NCBI RefSeq assembly: GCF_036895565.1
Contig: NZ_CP145904.1
Coordinates: 558,001 to 622,000, forward strand
Direction of reading: 5' to 3'
Source: Flavobacterium sp. KS-LB2
GTDB lineage: Bacteria > Bacteroidota > Bacteroidia > Flavobacteriales > Flavobacteriaceae
Length of the DNA stretch: 64,000 bases
Shown one piece after another: positions 8,018 through 18,625 of the stretch. Numbering within the stretch: the first letter of the stretch is position 1; each line of letters begins with the position of its first letter. The notes under the pieces are model-generated. The model searched no databases and was not told where the DNA came from. It saw nothing but the letters and a program-made list of their open reading frames with translations. The position numbers and the translations under genes were made by a program.

Positions 8018-10014
8018 AAGATAAATACATATCGTACAGAATTTATCTGGTTGCATTCGCTATCTTATTGATGGCTATTGCTATTGCTGTGAAATTGACA
8101 AATATTCAATGGGTCGAAGGCGATTATTATAGAAAATTAGCCAAGGAAAGAACCGTTAAGAATTTTGTGATTCCAGCAAATAAAGGAAATATATATTCTG
8201 CAGACGGAAGTCTTTTAGCTACTTCTATTCCTAATTATGAAATACGTTTTGATGCTGTTGCTCCAAAAGCTGAAGCATTTGAGGAAAATGTGAAGTCATT
8301 ATCTGATTCGTTGGCTTCAGTTTTAGGAAAACCATCTAATTTTTTTGAAAACGAATTAAGAAAAGCAAGAGCAAATAAGAACAGATATTATTTAGTTGCT
8401 CGTAAATTAAGTTATACCCAGTATTCTAAAATCAAAGGATTTCCGTTGTTCAATTTGGGAGCTTACAAGGGCGGAATTATAATTGAACAAGAAACAGTAA
8501 GAGAACACCCTATTGGTAAAATTGCTGAAAGAACCATTGGTTACGATAGAATTGACGGAAGTGGTCAATTAAAACGAGTAGGAATAGAAGGTGCTTTTGG
8601 AAAATATCTAAACGGAAAAGACGGTAAAATTTTAAAACAAAAAATTGCAAAAGGACAATGGAAACCCATTCGTGATGTAAACGAAGTTGATCCGCAAGAT
8701 GGATACGATGTAATTTCTACGATTGATGTTTACATTCAAGATATTGCGCATCATGCCTTGTTGAAACAATTGGAAGAATATGGTGCTGAACACGGTTGTG
8801 TGGTGGTTATGGAAACCAAAACCGGTCAGGTTAAAGCGATTTCTAATTTGGGAAGAGACGAGAAATCAGGTAATTATTATGAAACTATAAATTATGCTGT
8901 TGCAGAATCTCATGAACCAGGTTCTACCTTCAAATTGGTAGATATGATTGCGCTTTTAGATGATAATAAAGTCGATACATCTAAGGTTTACGATAGTCAT
9001 GGTGGCGTTATAACTTACAGAGGTGACAAAGTTCGTGATTCGCATGAAGGTGGATATGGGAAAATTACGCTTGGAAAAGGTTTTGAAGTTTCTTCCAATA
9101 CTATTTTAGTTCAGGCTGTTGTAGAAAATTATAAAAATAATCCACAGCAATTTATCGATAGAATAAATAAAATGGGTTTGAACAAGCCTCTTGGATTACC
9201 CTTTCAAGGCGAAGGAAAACCTATTGTTCATCAAACATCAGATAAAAATTGGAATCCTAATATTTTACCATGGATGGCTTTTGGATATAGTGTAGCAATG
9301 ACACCTCTGCAAACTTTGACTTTGTATAATGCTGTTGCAAATAACGGAGAAATGGTAAAACCACAATTCGTTTCAGAAATTAAAGAATGGAATAAAACCA
9401 TCAAGAAATATGATAAACAAATTATCAATCCGAAGATTTGTTCTGATGGAACTATCAAAAAATTAAAAGCGTTGTTGTCAAATGTGGTAAAAAGAGGAAC
9501 AGGCGCAAAGCTATATTCGAAAGATTTTTCTATGGCAGGAAAAACAGGAACAGCGCAAGCAAATTATGGAAAAAATGGAGGAAATGACAAACATTATATT
9601 TCATCTTTCGTAGGTTTTTTTCCTGCTGAACATCCTAAATATTCTTGCATTGTTGTAGTTCATGCACCAAATACATCGATGAATAATTATTATGGAGCTG
9701 ACGTTGCCGGACCAGTTTTCAAGAGGATTGCTCAAAAGATTTTCACAGATGCGCCTTCAACAAATGAGATTAAAAACCTAAATAGAAAGATTGCTAAACA
9801 AGAGAATAATTATGATTCTTATTTTGTAAAATCAGAGAAGAAGTTGCAATTAATTCCTAATGTGAAAGGAATGTCTGGGATGGATGCTGTCGCTTTATTA
9901 GGCAATTTGGGCATAAAAGTTAAGGTCACAGGAGTTGGTAAAGTGAAAAAACAATCACTTGCTGCGGGTCAGAATATTGTAAAAAATACAACTATACTAT
10001 TGGAATTATCATGA
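8008..10014 (+). CDS. ftsI: Septal peptidoglycan transpeptidase FtsI (PBP3) with PASTA domain
   Basis: This is the class B penicillin-binding protein that cross-links septal peptidoglycan. The 668-residue protein has one N-terminal membrane segment (about 10-32), a dimerisation region and a transpeptidase domain with active-site S306 (STFK), SSN at 362-364 and KTGT from K512. A single PASTA domain is at the C-terminus (LIPNVKGM onward), as in SpoVD-type proteins and Bacteroidota homologues. The gene overlaps ftsL by 10 bases and murE by 4 bases, indicating tight coupling. Confidence 0.96.
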   Translation: MAVEDKYISYRIYLVAFAILLMAIAIAVKLTNIQWVEGDYYRKLAKERTVKNFVIPANKGNIYSADGSLLATSIPNYEIRFDAVAPKAEAFEENVKSLSDSLASVLGKPSNFFENELRKARANKNRYYLVARKLSYTQYSKIKGFPLFNLGAYKGGIIIEQETVREHPIGKIAERTIGYDRIDGSGQLKRVGIEGAFGKYLNGKDGKILKQKIAKGQWKPIRDVNEVDPQDGYDVISTIDVYIQDIAHHALLKQLEEYGAEHGCVVVMETKTGQVKAISNLGRDEKSGNYYETINYAVAESHEPGSTFKLVDMIALLDDNKVDTSKVYDSHGGVITYRGDKVRDSHEGGYGKITLGKGFEVSSNTILVQAVVENYKNNPQQFIDRINKMGLNKPLGLPFQGEGKPIVHQTSDKNWNPNILPWMAFGYSVAMTPLQTLTLYNAVANNGEMVKPQFVSEIKEWNKTIKKYDKQIINPKICSDGTIKKLKALLSNVVKRGTGAKLYSKDFSMAGKTGTAQANYGKNGGNDKHYISSFVGFFPAEHPKYSCIVVVHAPNTSMNNYYGADVAGPVFKRIAQKIFTDAPSTNEIKNLNRKIAKQENNYDSYFVKSEKKLQLIPNVKGMSGMDAVALLGNLGIKVKVTGVGKVKKQSLAAGQNIVKNTTILLELS

Positions 10015-11474
10015 GTATATTAAAAGACATATTATACAAAGTAGCTATCGAAGCCGTAAAAGGCTCGACGGATATTACTATTAATAAAATGGATTTCGAT
10101 TCTAGAAAAATCGAGTCCAATGATATTTTCGTAGCAATTCGTGGTTCCATTTCTGATGGACATGATTTTATAGAAAAAGCCATTGAGCTAGGAGCTGTAG
10201 CGGTTATATGCGATACATTTCCAGAGAATATTGCTAAAGGAATTACCTATGTTCAGGTAAAAGACACGAATTCTGCCCTGGCATTTATGGCTGCAAATTA
10301 TTTTGGAGATCCGTCGCAAAACTTAAAATTAGTTGGGATAACTGGGACAAATGGTAAAACGACTATTGCTTCTTTATTGTATCAATTATTTAAAAAAGCA
10401 GGTTTTAAAGTAGGATTACTTTCGACAGTTAAAATATTGGTTGATGATGTTGAATATAAAGCGACTCACACGACTCCAGATTCAATTACGATAAATCACT
10501 ACCTCAAAGAAATGGTGGAGAATGGAGTTGAATATTGTTTTATGGAAGTGAGTTCGCATGGGATTCATCAAAAAAGAACCGAAGCGTTGCATTTTGTTGG
10601 CGGTATTTTTACCAATTTGTCTCACGATCATTTGGATTACCATCCAACGTTTGCAGAATATAGAGATGTGAAAAAATCATTTTTCGATAATTTGCCTAAA
10701 TCAGCCTTTGTATTGTCAAACATTGACGATAAAAATGGGCAGGTAATGTTGCAGAATACTGCGGCAAAAAAATTGACTTATGCTTTAAAATCGTATGCCG
10801 ATTATAAAGCGCAAATTCTGGAAAATCAATTGTCTGGTTTATTGTTAAAAATAAACGGAAATGAAGTTTGGGTAAAACTGATAGGGACATTTAATGCTTA
10901 TAATTTATTGGCAATTTATGGTACTGCGGTTGAGCTTGGAATGGATAGTCTGGAAGTACTTAGATTGTTATCTGATTTAGAAAGTGTTTCAGGACGTTTT
11001 CAATTTATTGTTTCATCATCCAATATTACAGCGATAGTAGATTATGCGCATACACCGGATGCCTTAGAAAATGTATTGAAAACCATTAATGACATTCGTA
11101 CTAAAAACGAACAACTAATCACGGTTGTAGGTTGTGGCGGAAATAGAGATAAAACCAAGCGACCAATTATGGCTGGCATTGCCTCTGATTGGAGTGATAA
11201 AGCAATCTTTACTTCGGATAATCCAAGAAATGAAGACCCGGAAACAATTATTGCAGAAATGGAACAAGGTGTTGCTCCTCAGAATTATAAAAAAACATTA
11301 ACCATTACTGATAGAAAACAAGCTATAAAAACGGCCTGTCAACTAGCTCAGCCCAATGATATTATTTTGATTGCAGGGAAAGGGCATGAAACGTATCAGG
11401 AAATAAATGGTATCCGTCATGATTTTGACGATATGAAAATAGTTAAAGAAATATTAGAACAACTCCATAAATAG
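10011..11474 (+). CDS. murE: UDP-MurNAc-L-Ala-D-Glu:meso-diaminopimelate ligase
   Basis: MurE adds the third amino acid of the peptidoglycan stem peptide. The 487-residue protein shows the ATP-binding GITGTNGKTT motif, the THTTPDS substrate segment and, near residue 400, DNPRNEDP. The DNPR motif is the known signature of enzymes that use meso-diaminopimelate, so the cell wall should be of the A1-gamma type. It starts within the ftsI stop (ATGA overlap). Confidence 0.96.
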   Translation: MSILKDILYKVAIEAVKGSTDITINKMDFDSRKIESNDIFVAIRGSISDGHDFIEKAIELGAVAVICDTFPENIAKGITYVQVKDTNSALAFMAANYFGDPSQNLKLVGITGTNGKTTIASLLYQLFKKAGFKVGLLSTVKILVDDVEYKATHTTPDSITINHYLKEMVENGVEYCFMEVSSHGIHQKRTEALHFVGGIFTNLSHDHLDYHPTFAEYRDVKKSFFDNLPKSAFVLSNIDDKNGQVMLQNTAAKKLTYALKSYADYKAQILENQLSGLLLKINGNEVWVKLIGTFNAYNLLAIYGTAVELGMDSLEVLRLLSDLESVSGRFQFIVSSSNITAIVDYAHTPDALENVLKTINDIRTKNEQLITVVGCGGNRDKTKRPIMAGIASDWSDKAIFTSDNPRNEDPETIIAEMEQGVAPQNYKKTLTITDRKQAIKTACQLAQPNDIILIAGKGHETYQEINGIRHDFDDMKIVKEILEQLHK

Positions 11475-11480
11475 AAAAAT

Positions 11481-12710
11481 ATGCTGTATTACTTATTTGA
11501 ATATTTAGACAAAATATTAGATGTTCCAGGAACAGGTGTTTTTCAATACATCACTTTTAGATCTGCATTAGCATTGATGCTTTCTTTGCTGCTATCTACA
11601 ATTTATGGAAAAAGAATTATCCGTTTTTTGCAAAGACAGCAAGTGGGTGAAACCGTTCGTGAACTTGGTTTAGCAGGTCAAAATGAAAAAGCGGGTACGC
11701 CAACAATGGGAGGATTAATTATCATATTTGCCACTCTGGTTCCAGTTGTACTTTTTGCAAAACTTCATAACATTTATATCGTTTTATTGATTGTTACTAC
11801 ACTATGGATGGGAACAATTGGTTTCATAGATGATTATATTAAAATTTTTAAGAAAGATAAAGAAGGTTTAAAAGGAATATTCAAAGTTGTAGGGCAAGTA
11901 GGCTTAGGTTTGATAGTTGGGACGGTTCTTTATTTTAGTCCTGCAGTAACAGTACGTACTGATACATCAACATCTGACGTTTTTAGAACGACTACCGAAA
12001 CGGTGATTTTGCCTGCTCCAGTTGAGGAAAAATCTACTGCTACGACAATTCCATTCTTTAAAAATAATGAATTTGATTATGCGGAATTATTGGCATGGAC
12101 TGGCGAAGGATATGAGAAATGGGCTTGGTTGATTTTTATTCCAGTGGTTATTTTTATTATTACGGCAGTTTCTAATGGTGCTAATTTAACAGATGGTATT
12201 GATGGTCTTGCTGCAGGAACATCAGCAGTTTCAGTGCTTGCTTTAGGAATATTTACGTTCGTATCTGGAAATATTATTTTCTCTAATTATTTGAATATTA
12301 TGTACATCCCTAATTCGGGAGAAATGACGGTTTTTATTGCCGCATTTGTAGGATCATTGATCGGATTTCTTTGGTACAACTCCTATCCGGCATCTGTTTT
12401 TATGGGTGATACAGGAAGTTTGACCATTGGTGGAATTATCGCTGTTCTAGCAATTGCTGTTCGAAAAGAAATGCTAATTCCTTTATTATGTGGAATTTTT
12501 CTAGTCGAAAATTTATCTGTGGTTTTACAAGTAAGTTATTTCAAGTATACCAAGAAACGCTTTGGCGAAGGCCGTAGAATATTTTTAATGTCGCCGTTGC
12601 ATCATCATTATCAGAAAAAAGGCTACCACGAAAGTAAAATTGTTACCCGTTTTTGGATTGTTGCTATAATGCTGGCCATTTTGTCAATTGTTACTTTAAA
12701 ACTAAGATAA
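11481..12710 (+). CDS. mraY: Phospho-MurNAc-pentapeptide transferase
   Basis: MraY moves phospho-MurNAc-pentapeptide from UDP to undecaprenyl phosphate, giving lipid I in the inner membrane. The 409-residue polytopic protein has GTPTMGG, the acidic [17 protein letters not shown] and FMGDTGS motifs and the histidine triad MSPLHHHYQ. It is longer than the ~360 residues of proteobacterial MraY because of an inserted Thr-rich loop of about 50 residues (around 155-210, containing [14 protein letters not shown]), which probably lies on the periplasmic side. This insertion is common in Bacteroidota. Confidence 0.96.
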   Translation: MLYYLFEYLDKILDVPGTGVFQYITFRSALALMLSLLLSTIYGKRIIRFLQRQQVGETVRELGLAGQNEKAGTPTMGGLIIIFATLVPVVLFAKLHNIYIVLLIVTTLWMGTIGFIDDYIKIFKKDKEGLKGIFKVVGQVGLGLIVGTVLYFSPAVTVRTDTSTSDVFRTTTETVILPAPVEEKSTATTIPFFKNNEFDYAELLAWTGEGYEKWAWLIFIPVVIFIITAVSNGANLTDGIDGLAAGTSAVSVLALGIFTFVSGNIIFSNYLNIMYIPNSGEMTVFIAAFVGSLIGFLWYNSYPASVFMGDTGSLTIGGIIAVLAIAVRKEMLIPLLCGIFLVENLSVVLQVSYFKYTKKRFGEGRRIFLMSPLHHHYQKKGYHESKIVTRFWIVAIMLAILSIVTLKLR

Positions 12711-12711
12711 T

Positions 12712-14043
12712 ATGAGATTAGTAATCTTAGGAGGAGGAGAAAGTGGCGTTGGAACCGCTATTCTGGGTAAGAAAAAAGGATATGAAGTTTTTGTATCTGA
12801 TTTCGGAAAGATAAAAGGAAATTATAAAGAGGTTCTTATCATTAATGGAATTGCTTGGGAAGAGGAAAAGCATACTGAAGATTTGATTTTGAATGCTGAT
12901 GTGGTTATGAAGAGCCCAGGAATTCCCGATAAATCTCCAATAGTAAAAAAGCTTATTGAAAAAGGAATTCCAGTGTTATCTGAAATTGAATTCGCAGCTC
13001 CATTTACAGATGCTACTATAATTGGAATCACTGGAAGCAACGGAAAAACAACCACAACGATGCTTACCCATCATTTGCTGAAATCAGCAGGTTTGAATGT
13101 TGGATTAGGCGGGAATATAGGAAAGAGTTTTGCTTGGCAAATAGTAGATAATAATTATGATTCTTATGTGCTGGAATTGAGTAGTTTTCAATTGGATGGA
13201 ATCTTAAATTTTAAACCACATATTGCTATTATTACGAATATTAGTCCAGATCATTTAGATCGATACGATTACAAATATGAAAATTATATTGATGCAAAGT
13301 TTAGAATTACGATGAATCAAACCGAGGATGACTACCTCATTTATGATGCCGATGATGAGGCCATTGCAGAATGGTTTAAAACTCACACAACAAAAGCAAA
13401 ATTAATTCCTTTTTCATTGACAAAAACTTTCAGCGAAGGAGCTTATATAAAAAACAACAAAATGGAAATTTCAATCAATCAAGAAGAGTTTACAATGGAC
13501 ACAGAACATATTGCCTTAGAAGGAAAACATAATATGAAAAACGCAATGGCAGCAACCTCTGTGGCAAAATTGATGCAGATTAGAAAATCTACAATACGCG
13601 AGAGTTTATCTAATTTTCAAGGTGTTGAACATCGTCTTGAGAAAGTATTGAAAATTCAAAATGTACAATACATCAATGATTCGAAAGCAACCAATGTAAA
13701 CGCTACTTTTTTTGCGTTAGACAGCATGAATACACCAACAGTTTGGATTGTTGGAGGTGTTGATAAAGGAAATGATTACAATGAATTGATGTCATTAGTT
13801 CGTGAGAAAGTAAAAGCTATTATTTGCCTTGGTGTGGATAATAAAAAAATCATAGATGTTTTTGGTAACGTTGTCGATATGATGATCGAAGTAGATAACA
13901 TGAACGATGCTGTGAAAATGGCTCAAAGATTATCAGAAAAAGGAGATACAGTTTTATTGTCACCTGCTTGCGCTAGTTTCGATTTATTCGAAAGTTACGA
14001 AGACAGAGGAAAGCAATTCAAACAAGCGGTTAAGAATTTATAG
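12712..14043 (+). CDS. murD: UDP-MurNAc-L-alanine:D-glutamate ligase
   Basis: MurD adds D-glutamate to UDP-MurNAc-L-alanine. The 443-residue protein has an N-terminal UDP-binding Rossmann fold (LGGGESGVG), the ATP-binding GITGSNGKTTT, the ELSSFQLDG segment, ISPDHLDRY, and NDSKATN and HRLEKV of the C-terminal domains. It begins one base after the mraY stop. The 74-base gap to ftsW is the first real spacer within the cluster and holds an inverted repeat. Confidence 0.96.
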   Translation: MRLVILGGGESGVGTAILGKKKGYEVFVSDFGKIKGNYKEVLIINGIAWEEEKHTEDLILNADVVMKSPGIPDKSPIVKKLIEKGIPVLSEIEFAAPFTDATIIGITGSNGKTTTTMLTHHLLKSAGLNVGLGGNIGKSFAWQIVDNNYDSYVLELSSFQLDGILNFKPHIAIITNISPDHLDRYDYKYENYIDAKFRITMNQTEDDYLIYDADDEAIAEWFKTHTTKAKLIPFSLTKTFSEGAYIKNNKMEISINQEEFTMDTEHIALEGKHNMKNAMAATSVAKLMQIRKSTIRESLSNFQGVEHRLEKVLKIQNVQYINDSKATNVNATFFALDSMNTPTVWIVGGVDKGNDYNELMSLVREKVKAIICLGVDNKKIIDVFGNVVDMMIEVDNMNDAVKMAQRLSEKGDTVLLSPACASFDLFESYEDRGKQFKQAVKNL

Positions 14044-14045
14044 AA

Positions 14046-14092
14046 AAGTTTAAGGTTTAAAGTTTAAGGTTGCACAACTTTAAACTTCAAAC
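14046..14092. repeat. AAGTTTAAGG-type inverted repeat between murD and ftsW
   Basis: Repeated words of the form AAGTTTAAGG form a hairpin: 14060-14072 pairs with 14075-14087 with one G-T pair and almost no loop. There is no T run, so it is a poor terminator. Related words recur at 52826, 56481 and 39586. It may be an mRNA structure or a mobile-like intergenic repeat. Confidence 0.6.
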
Positions 14093-14117
14093 AAAAAAAC
14101 TTTATACAAAAGAAAAA

Positions 14118-15404
14118 ATGAAACAACTAGTCAGCAATTTAAAAGGAGATAAAGGGATTTGGTCATTCGTGGCCTTATTGGGCTTGTTTTCATTTATGCC
14201 TGTTTTTAGTGCTAGTAGTAATTTGGCCTATATTGGTCAAGGAAACGGAAATACATTAGGCTATTTGGTAAAACATATGGTGCATATTTGTATTGGTTTT
14301 ACCATTATTTTCATGGTTCATAAAGTGCCTTATCACTATTTTAAGGCTGTTTCTAAAGGAGCATTATATTTGGTTTGGGTATTATTGGCCTACACTTTAA
14401 TAAAAGGAACAGTAATTGCCGGTGCCAATGCAAGTCGATGGATTCAAGTACCATTTATAGGAGTTACATTTCAAACTTCGACATTGGCAGCAATGGTGTT
14501 GTTTATTTTTGTCGCGCGTTATTTGTCTAAAACTAGGGTGGAACCTATTACTTTTAAATCTTCCATGTGGGAGCTTTGGTTGCCTGTGTTTGTTACACTA
14601 ATATTTATTCTTCCTGCGAATTTTTCTACAACAGCTTTGATTTTTTCTATGGTGTTGATGTTGGTTTTTATTGGAAAATATCCGTTGCGTTATATTGGAA
14701 TCGTGGTTGGTTCAGGAATCGTATTTCTTGCATTTTTTATCCTTGTTGCTAAAACGTTTCCAAATGCTTTTCCTAACCGTGTAGATACTTGGATTAGTCG
14801 TATTGACAACTTTACTAGCGACAAACCTGATGAAGATGATTATCAAATAGAAAAAGCTAAAATTGCCATAGCTTCTGGTAAAATATATGGATTAGGTCCA
14901 GGAAAAAGCGTTCAAAAAAACTTTTTACCTCAATCTTCCTCCGATTTTATTTTTGCCATAATCGTTGAGGAATATGGGCTTATAGGAGGCTTAGGAGTAT
15001 TGACTTTGTATTTATTGTTGTTGTTTCGATTTGTAATCGCATCGCACAAAGCCAATTCGCTGTTTGGTAAATTAGTAGTTGTAGGATTGGGTTTTCCCAT
15101 GATATTTCAGGCAATGGTAAACATGGCCGTCGCGGTCGAATTATTACCTGTTACAGGACAAACATTGCCCTTAATCAGTAGTGGAGGAAGCTCTATCTGG
15201 ATGACTTGTTTTGCACTTGGAATCATTATTAGTGTTACGAAAAAAGAAGAGGAAATTGCACAGGAATTGAAAGATGCAGCCAAAAGAGAAGAAGCACTTC
15301 AAAAATTAATCGATAGAGAATTAGAAGAGGAAGAGGCTGTGGCTGAGAATTATTCGATTGAAGATAAAGCTAAGAATCCAATGCATGCGGTTTTAAATAA
15401 ATAA
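14118..15404 (+). CDS. ftsW: Septal lipid II polymerase FtsW
   Basis: FtsW is the SEDS-family glycosyltransferase that polymerises lipid II at the septum together with FtsI. The protein is 428 residues from ATG 14118; an upstream in-frame ATG at 14070 would add 16 residues encoded by the repeat and is less likely. About ten membrane helices are visible, with the family motifs GANASRWIQV, GPGKSVQKNFLPQSSSDFIFA and PLISSGGSS. The C-terminus is a Glu/Lys-rich cytoplasmic tail likely to form a helix. Confidence 0.95.
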   Translation: MKQLVSNLKGDKGIWSFVALLGLFSFMPVFSASSNLAYIGQGNGNTLGYLVKHMVHICIGFTIIFMVHKVPYHYFKAVSKGALYLVWVLLAYTLIKGTVIAGANASRWIQVPFIGVTFQTSTLAAMVLFIFVARYLSKTRVEPITFKSSMWELWLPVFVTLIFILPANFSTTALIFSMVLMLVFIGKYPLRYIGIVVGSGIVFLAFFILVAKTFPNAFPNRVDTWISRIDNFTSDKPDEDDYQIEKAKIAIASGKIYGLGPGKSVQKNFLPQSSSDFIFAIIVEEYGLIGGLGVLTLYLLLLFRFVIASHKANSLFGKLVVVGLGFPMIFQAMVNMAVAVELLPVTGQTLPLISSGGSSIWMTCFALGIIISVTKKEEEIAQELKDAAKREEALQKLIDRELEEEEAVAENYSIEDKAKNPMHAVLNK

Positions 15405-15434
15405 GTCGTTTTATAAAATTAGAAATTAATAAAA

Positions 15435-16529
15435 ATGAAACAGTATAAATTCATACTAAGTGGTGGCGGAACGGGTGGACATATCTATCCTGCAATTGCT
15501 ATTGCAAATGAATTAAAAGCTCGTTTTCCTGATTCAGAATTTCTTTTTGTAGGAGCAAAAGACAAAATGGAAATGCAAAAAGTACCTCAAGCTGGGTATA
15601 ATATTAAAGGACTTTGGATTTCAGGTTTACAGCGTAGACTGACATTTGATAATGCTCTTTTTCCAATTAAGTTGCTTTCAAGTTTGTTAAAATCGAAATC
15701 GATAATCAATCAGTTCAAGCCAGATGTGGTTATAGGAACAGGAGGGTTCGCAAGTGGTCCGTTATTGCAAGTAGCAGCAATAGCAGGAATTCCAACAGTG
15801 ATTCAAGAACAAAATTCCTTTCCAGGAATTACCAATAAACTGTTGAGTAAAAAAGCCAATAAGATTTGTGTGGCTTACGAGAATCTCGAACGCTTTTTTC
15901 CAAAAGAAAAAATGGTACTAACTGGCAATCCTGTTCGTCAGGATTTAATTGATATCGAAAGTAAAAGAGAAGAAGCAATTCAATATTTTAATTTAGATTC
16001 AAATAAAAAAACAGTATTGGTTCTAGGTGGAAGCCTTGGCGCGAGAAGAGTAAACCAATTAATGGAAAAAGAGTTAGCTAGTATGCTTTCTCAAAACGTT
16101 CAGGTCATCTGGCAATGCGGAAAATTATATTTAGAAGAGTATAAAAAATATAACTCAGCAAATGTTCAGGTAGTTGCTTTTATTGAAAGAATGGATTTAG
16201 TGTACGCCGCTGCTGATATTGTTATTTCACGCGCAGGCGCTTCTTCTGTTTCGGAATTGTGCATAGTGGGCAAACCAGTGATTTTTATTCCATCTCCTAA
16301 CGTTGCCGAAGACCATCAAACTAAAAATGCGCAAGCCATAGTCGATAAAAAAGGAGCTTTAATGTTGAAAGAAGCAGAACTTGATTCACAATTCGGCCTC
16401 GTTTTTGAAGTCTTACTGAAAGATCAGGGAAAGCAAAATCAGCTAAGTGAAAATATAAAAGCGTTAGCAATGCCAGAAGCGACAAAACAAATTGTTGACG
16501 AAATTGTAAAGCTAATCAAACAGAAATAA
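15435..16529 (+). CDS. murG: UDP-GlcNAc:lipid I N-acetylglucosaminyltransferase
   Basis: MurG adds GlcNAc to lipid I to give lipid II on the inner face of the membrane. The 364-residue GT28 protein has the N-terminal glycine loop [12 protein letters not shown], the GTGGFASGP segment, a second glycine loop [11 protein letters not shown] and the UDP-GlcNAc site [11 protein letters not shown]. It follows ftsW after 30 bases. Confidence 0.97.
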   Translation: MKQYKFILSGGGTGGHIYPAIAIANELKARFPDSEFLFVGAKDKMEMQKVPQAGYNIKGLWISGLQRRLTFDNALFPIKLLSSLLKSKSIINQFKPDVVIGTGGFASGPLLQVAAIAGIPTVIQEQNSFPGITNKLLSKKANKICVAYENLERFFPKEKMVLTGNPVRQDLIDIESKREEAIQYFNLDSNKKTVLVLGGSLGARRVNQLMEKELASMLSQNVQVIWQCGKLYLEEYKKYNSANVQVVAFIERMDLVYAAADIVISRAGASSVSELCIVGKPVIFIPSPNVAEDHQTKNAQAIVDKKGALMLKEAELDSQFGLVFEVLLKDQGKQNQLSENIKALAMPEATKQIVDEIVKLIKQK

Positions 16530-16560
16530 AAAAGATAATTTACCAAAGACTCAAAATAAA

Positions 16561-17910
16561 ATGAACTTAAATCAAATACATAACGTCTATTTTATCGGAA
16601 TCGGAGGCATTGGGATGAGTAATTTGGCTCGTTATTTCAAGAATCTAGGCAAGAATGTCTCAGGTTATGATAAAACGCCATCTGCACTTACTAATGAATT
16701 AATTGAAAGTGGAATTTCAATTCATTTTGAAGATAGCATCGATGCGATTCCTAAAGATTATTATGTAGAAAATACTTTGGTTATTATTACACCCGCAGTT
16801 CCTAAGACACATTTCGAGTGGAATTATTTCTTAGAAAGGGATTTTCAGGTAAAAAAGAGAGCAGAGGTTTTAGGAATAATCACCAAAGATACTTTTTGTT
16901 TTGCTGTTGCTGGAACGCATGGAAAAACAACTACATCAGGGATTTTAGGTCATATTTTGCAGGAGAGTGGAGCCGATGTTACTGCTTTTATTGGCGGTAT
17001 TGTAGAGAATTATAATTCGAATTTAATAGGAAGCGGAAAAACAGTAACTGTTGTAGAAGCAGATGAATTTGATCGTTCCTTCTTGCATTTGCATCCAAAT
17101 ATTGCTTGTATAACTTCTATGGATGCAGATCATTTGGATATTTATGGAACTAGTGAAGCGATTGAAGAATCGTTCCTTGAATTTGCTTCTAAAATTGAGG
17201 ATAAGAGCAATCTTTTTATAACAAATGAATTGCCAATAGACGGAGTAACTTGTGCTGTTAATGAAGATGCCGTTTATAATGCTTTTAACGTTAGGATAGG
17301 GAATGGCAGTTATGTTTTTGATGTACAAACGCCTACGGAAGTAATCAAAGATTTACATTTTGGTTTACCGGGAAGACATAATTTAATGAATGCATTAATG
17401 GCTATCGCAATGGCAAAATTATTCGGCACCCCAACCGATGCCATTGCAAAAGCCATAGCTTCATTTAAAGGAATAAAAAGAAGATTTTCCTATCAGATTA
17501 AAACTAAAGCGAAGGTTTATATAGATGATTATGCGCATCACCCAACGGAGATAAATGCAGTACATCAGGCAGTTCGAGAATTGTATCCAAACCAAAAAGT
17601 GTTGGCTATTTTTCAGCCTCACTTATTTAGTAGAACGAGAGATTTTGCAGATGATTTTGCCAAAAGTTTATCTGCTTTTGATGAGGTTGTTTTGCTGGAT
17701 ATTTACCCAGCTCGTGAATTGCCTATGGAAGGAATAAACTCACAGTGGCTGATGGGTAAAATGACTAATAGTCATAAAAAAATAGTTGCAAAAGACGATT
17801 TAATTACAACCATTTTAGCAAGTGATGCATCAATTATTGTTACAATTGGTGCTGGTGATATTGGAGAATTAGTACCATCAATTAAAAAAGCGATAAATGA
17901 AACTCTTTAA
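16561..17910 (+). CDS. murC: UDP-MurNAc:L-alanine ligase
   Basis: MurC adds L-alanine to UDP-MurNAc. The 449-residue protein has the UDP-binding GIGGIGMS loop, the ATP-binding GTHGKTTT motif, VVEADEFDRSF, the DADHLDIYG segment, GRHNLMNA and DDYAHHPTE. It overlaps ftsQ by 14 bases. As in other Bacteroidota clusters, murC stands next to ftsQ, with no murB or ddl in between. Confidence 0.97.
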   Translation: MNLNQIHNVYFIGIGGIGMSNLARYFKNLGKNVSGYDKTPSALTNELIESGISIHFEDSIDAIPKDYYVENTLVIITPAVPKTHFEWNYFLERDFQVKKRAEVLGIITKDTFCFAVAGTHGKTTTSGILGHILQESGADVTAFIGGIVENYNSNLIGSGKTVTVVEADEFDRSFLHLHPNIACITSMDADHLDIYGTSEAIEESFLEFASKIEDKSNLFITNELPIDGVTCAVNEDAVYNAFNVRIGNGSYVFDVQTPTEVIKDLHFGLPGRHNLMNALMAIAMAKLFGTPTDAIAKAIASFKGIKRRFSYQIKTKAKVYIDDYAHHPTEINAVHQAVRELYPNQKVLAIFQPHLFSRTRDFADDFAKSLSAFDEVVLLDIYPARELPMEGINSQWLMGKMTNSHKKIVAKDDLITTILASDASIIVTIGAGDIGELVPSIKKAINETL

Positions 17911-18619
17911 TTGGACAAATATTCGATTAATACTGATGTTTATTTTGGTAATTTTTCTGTTTTCATTTACGTCAAATCGTAATGCTAATAGAAAATTGAG
18001 TAAATCTGTTGTTTTTTTTGTAGGAAATACCGATCCATTCGTAAGGCCGGAAACGGTTAATAAATTGTTAATAGAAAATAAAAAAGATGCATCAAGCATT
18101 GAAAAAGTTAATCTAGATTTGAATAAACTGGAAACAAGTCTCGATGCACAAGAAATGATTGAAAAATCAGATGTGTTTGTGAGTATTGACGGCGTGTTAA
18201 AAGCAGTGGTGAAACAAAAGACTCCTATTGCTAGAGTTTTTGACAATAATGGTTCTTTTTATATTGATTACAAAGGAAATAGAATGCCATTGTCAACGAA
18301 TTTTACAGCTAGAGTTCCGCTTGTTTCAGGGGGAATAAATAAAAAAAATAACGAAGATTTATCTGGTTTGTTACGCTTAATCTATGACGATGCGTTTTTG
18401 AAAAAAAACATTATCGGAATTCAAATTATGCCTAACGGAAGTTTAAAAATGCTCAATAGAAATTTCGATTATCAAATAGATTTTGGTAGAATGATAAATG
18501 TTGAGCGTAAATTCAAGAATTATAAAGCTTTTTTTCAAAAGGCGGTTTTAGATAGTTCGTTGTATAAATATAAAAAAATTGACCTCCGATTTACGGAACA
18601 AGTAGTTTGCACTAAATAA
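17897..18619 (+). CDS. ftsQ: Cell division protein FtsQ
   Basis: FtsQ is a bitopic divisome scaffold that recruits FtsL and partners. The 240-residue protein has a short N-terminus, one membrane segment (about 9-26, IRLILMFILVIFLFSF) and a periplasmic part. This contains a POTRA-like region (about 35-110) and the beta domain with the VKQKTPIARVFDNNGSFYID segment seen in FtsQ/DivIB. It overlaps murC by 14 bases and ends seven bases before ftsA. Confidence 0.9.
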   Translation: MKLFNWTNIRLILMFILVIFLFSFTSNRNANRKLSKSVVFFVGNTDPFVRPETVNKLLIENKKDASSIEKVNLDLNKLETSLDAQEMIEKSDVFVSIDGVLKAVVKQKTPIARVFDNNGSFYIDYKGNRMPLSTNFTARVPLVSGGINKKNNEDLSGLLRLIYDDAFLKKNIIGIQIMPNGSLKMLNRNFDYQIDFGRMINVERKFKNYKAFFQKAVLDSSLYKYKKIDLRFTEQVVCTK

Positions 18620-18625
18620 TAGATA

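Noticed and set aside
14070..14117. 16-residue N-terminal extension of FtsW
   Set aside because: It is encoded by the AAGTTTAAGG repeat; the ATG at 14118 fits the family start.
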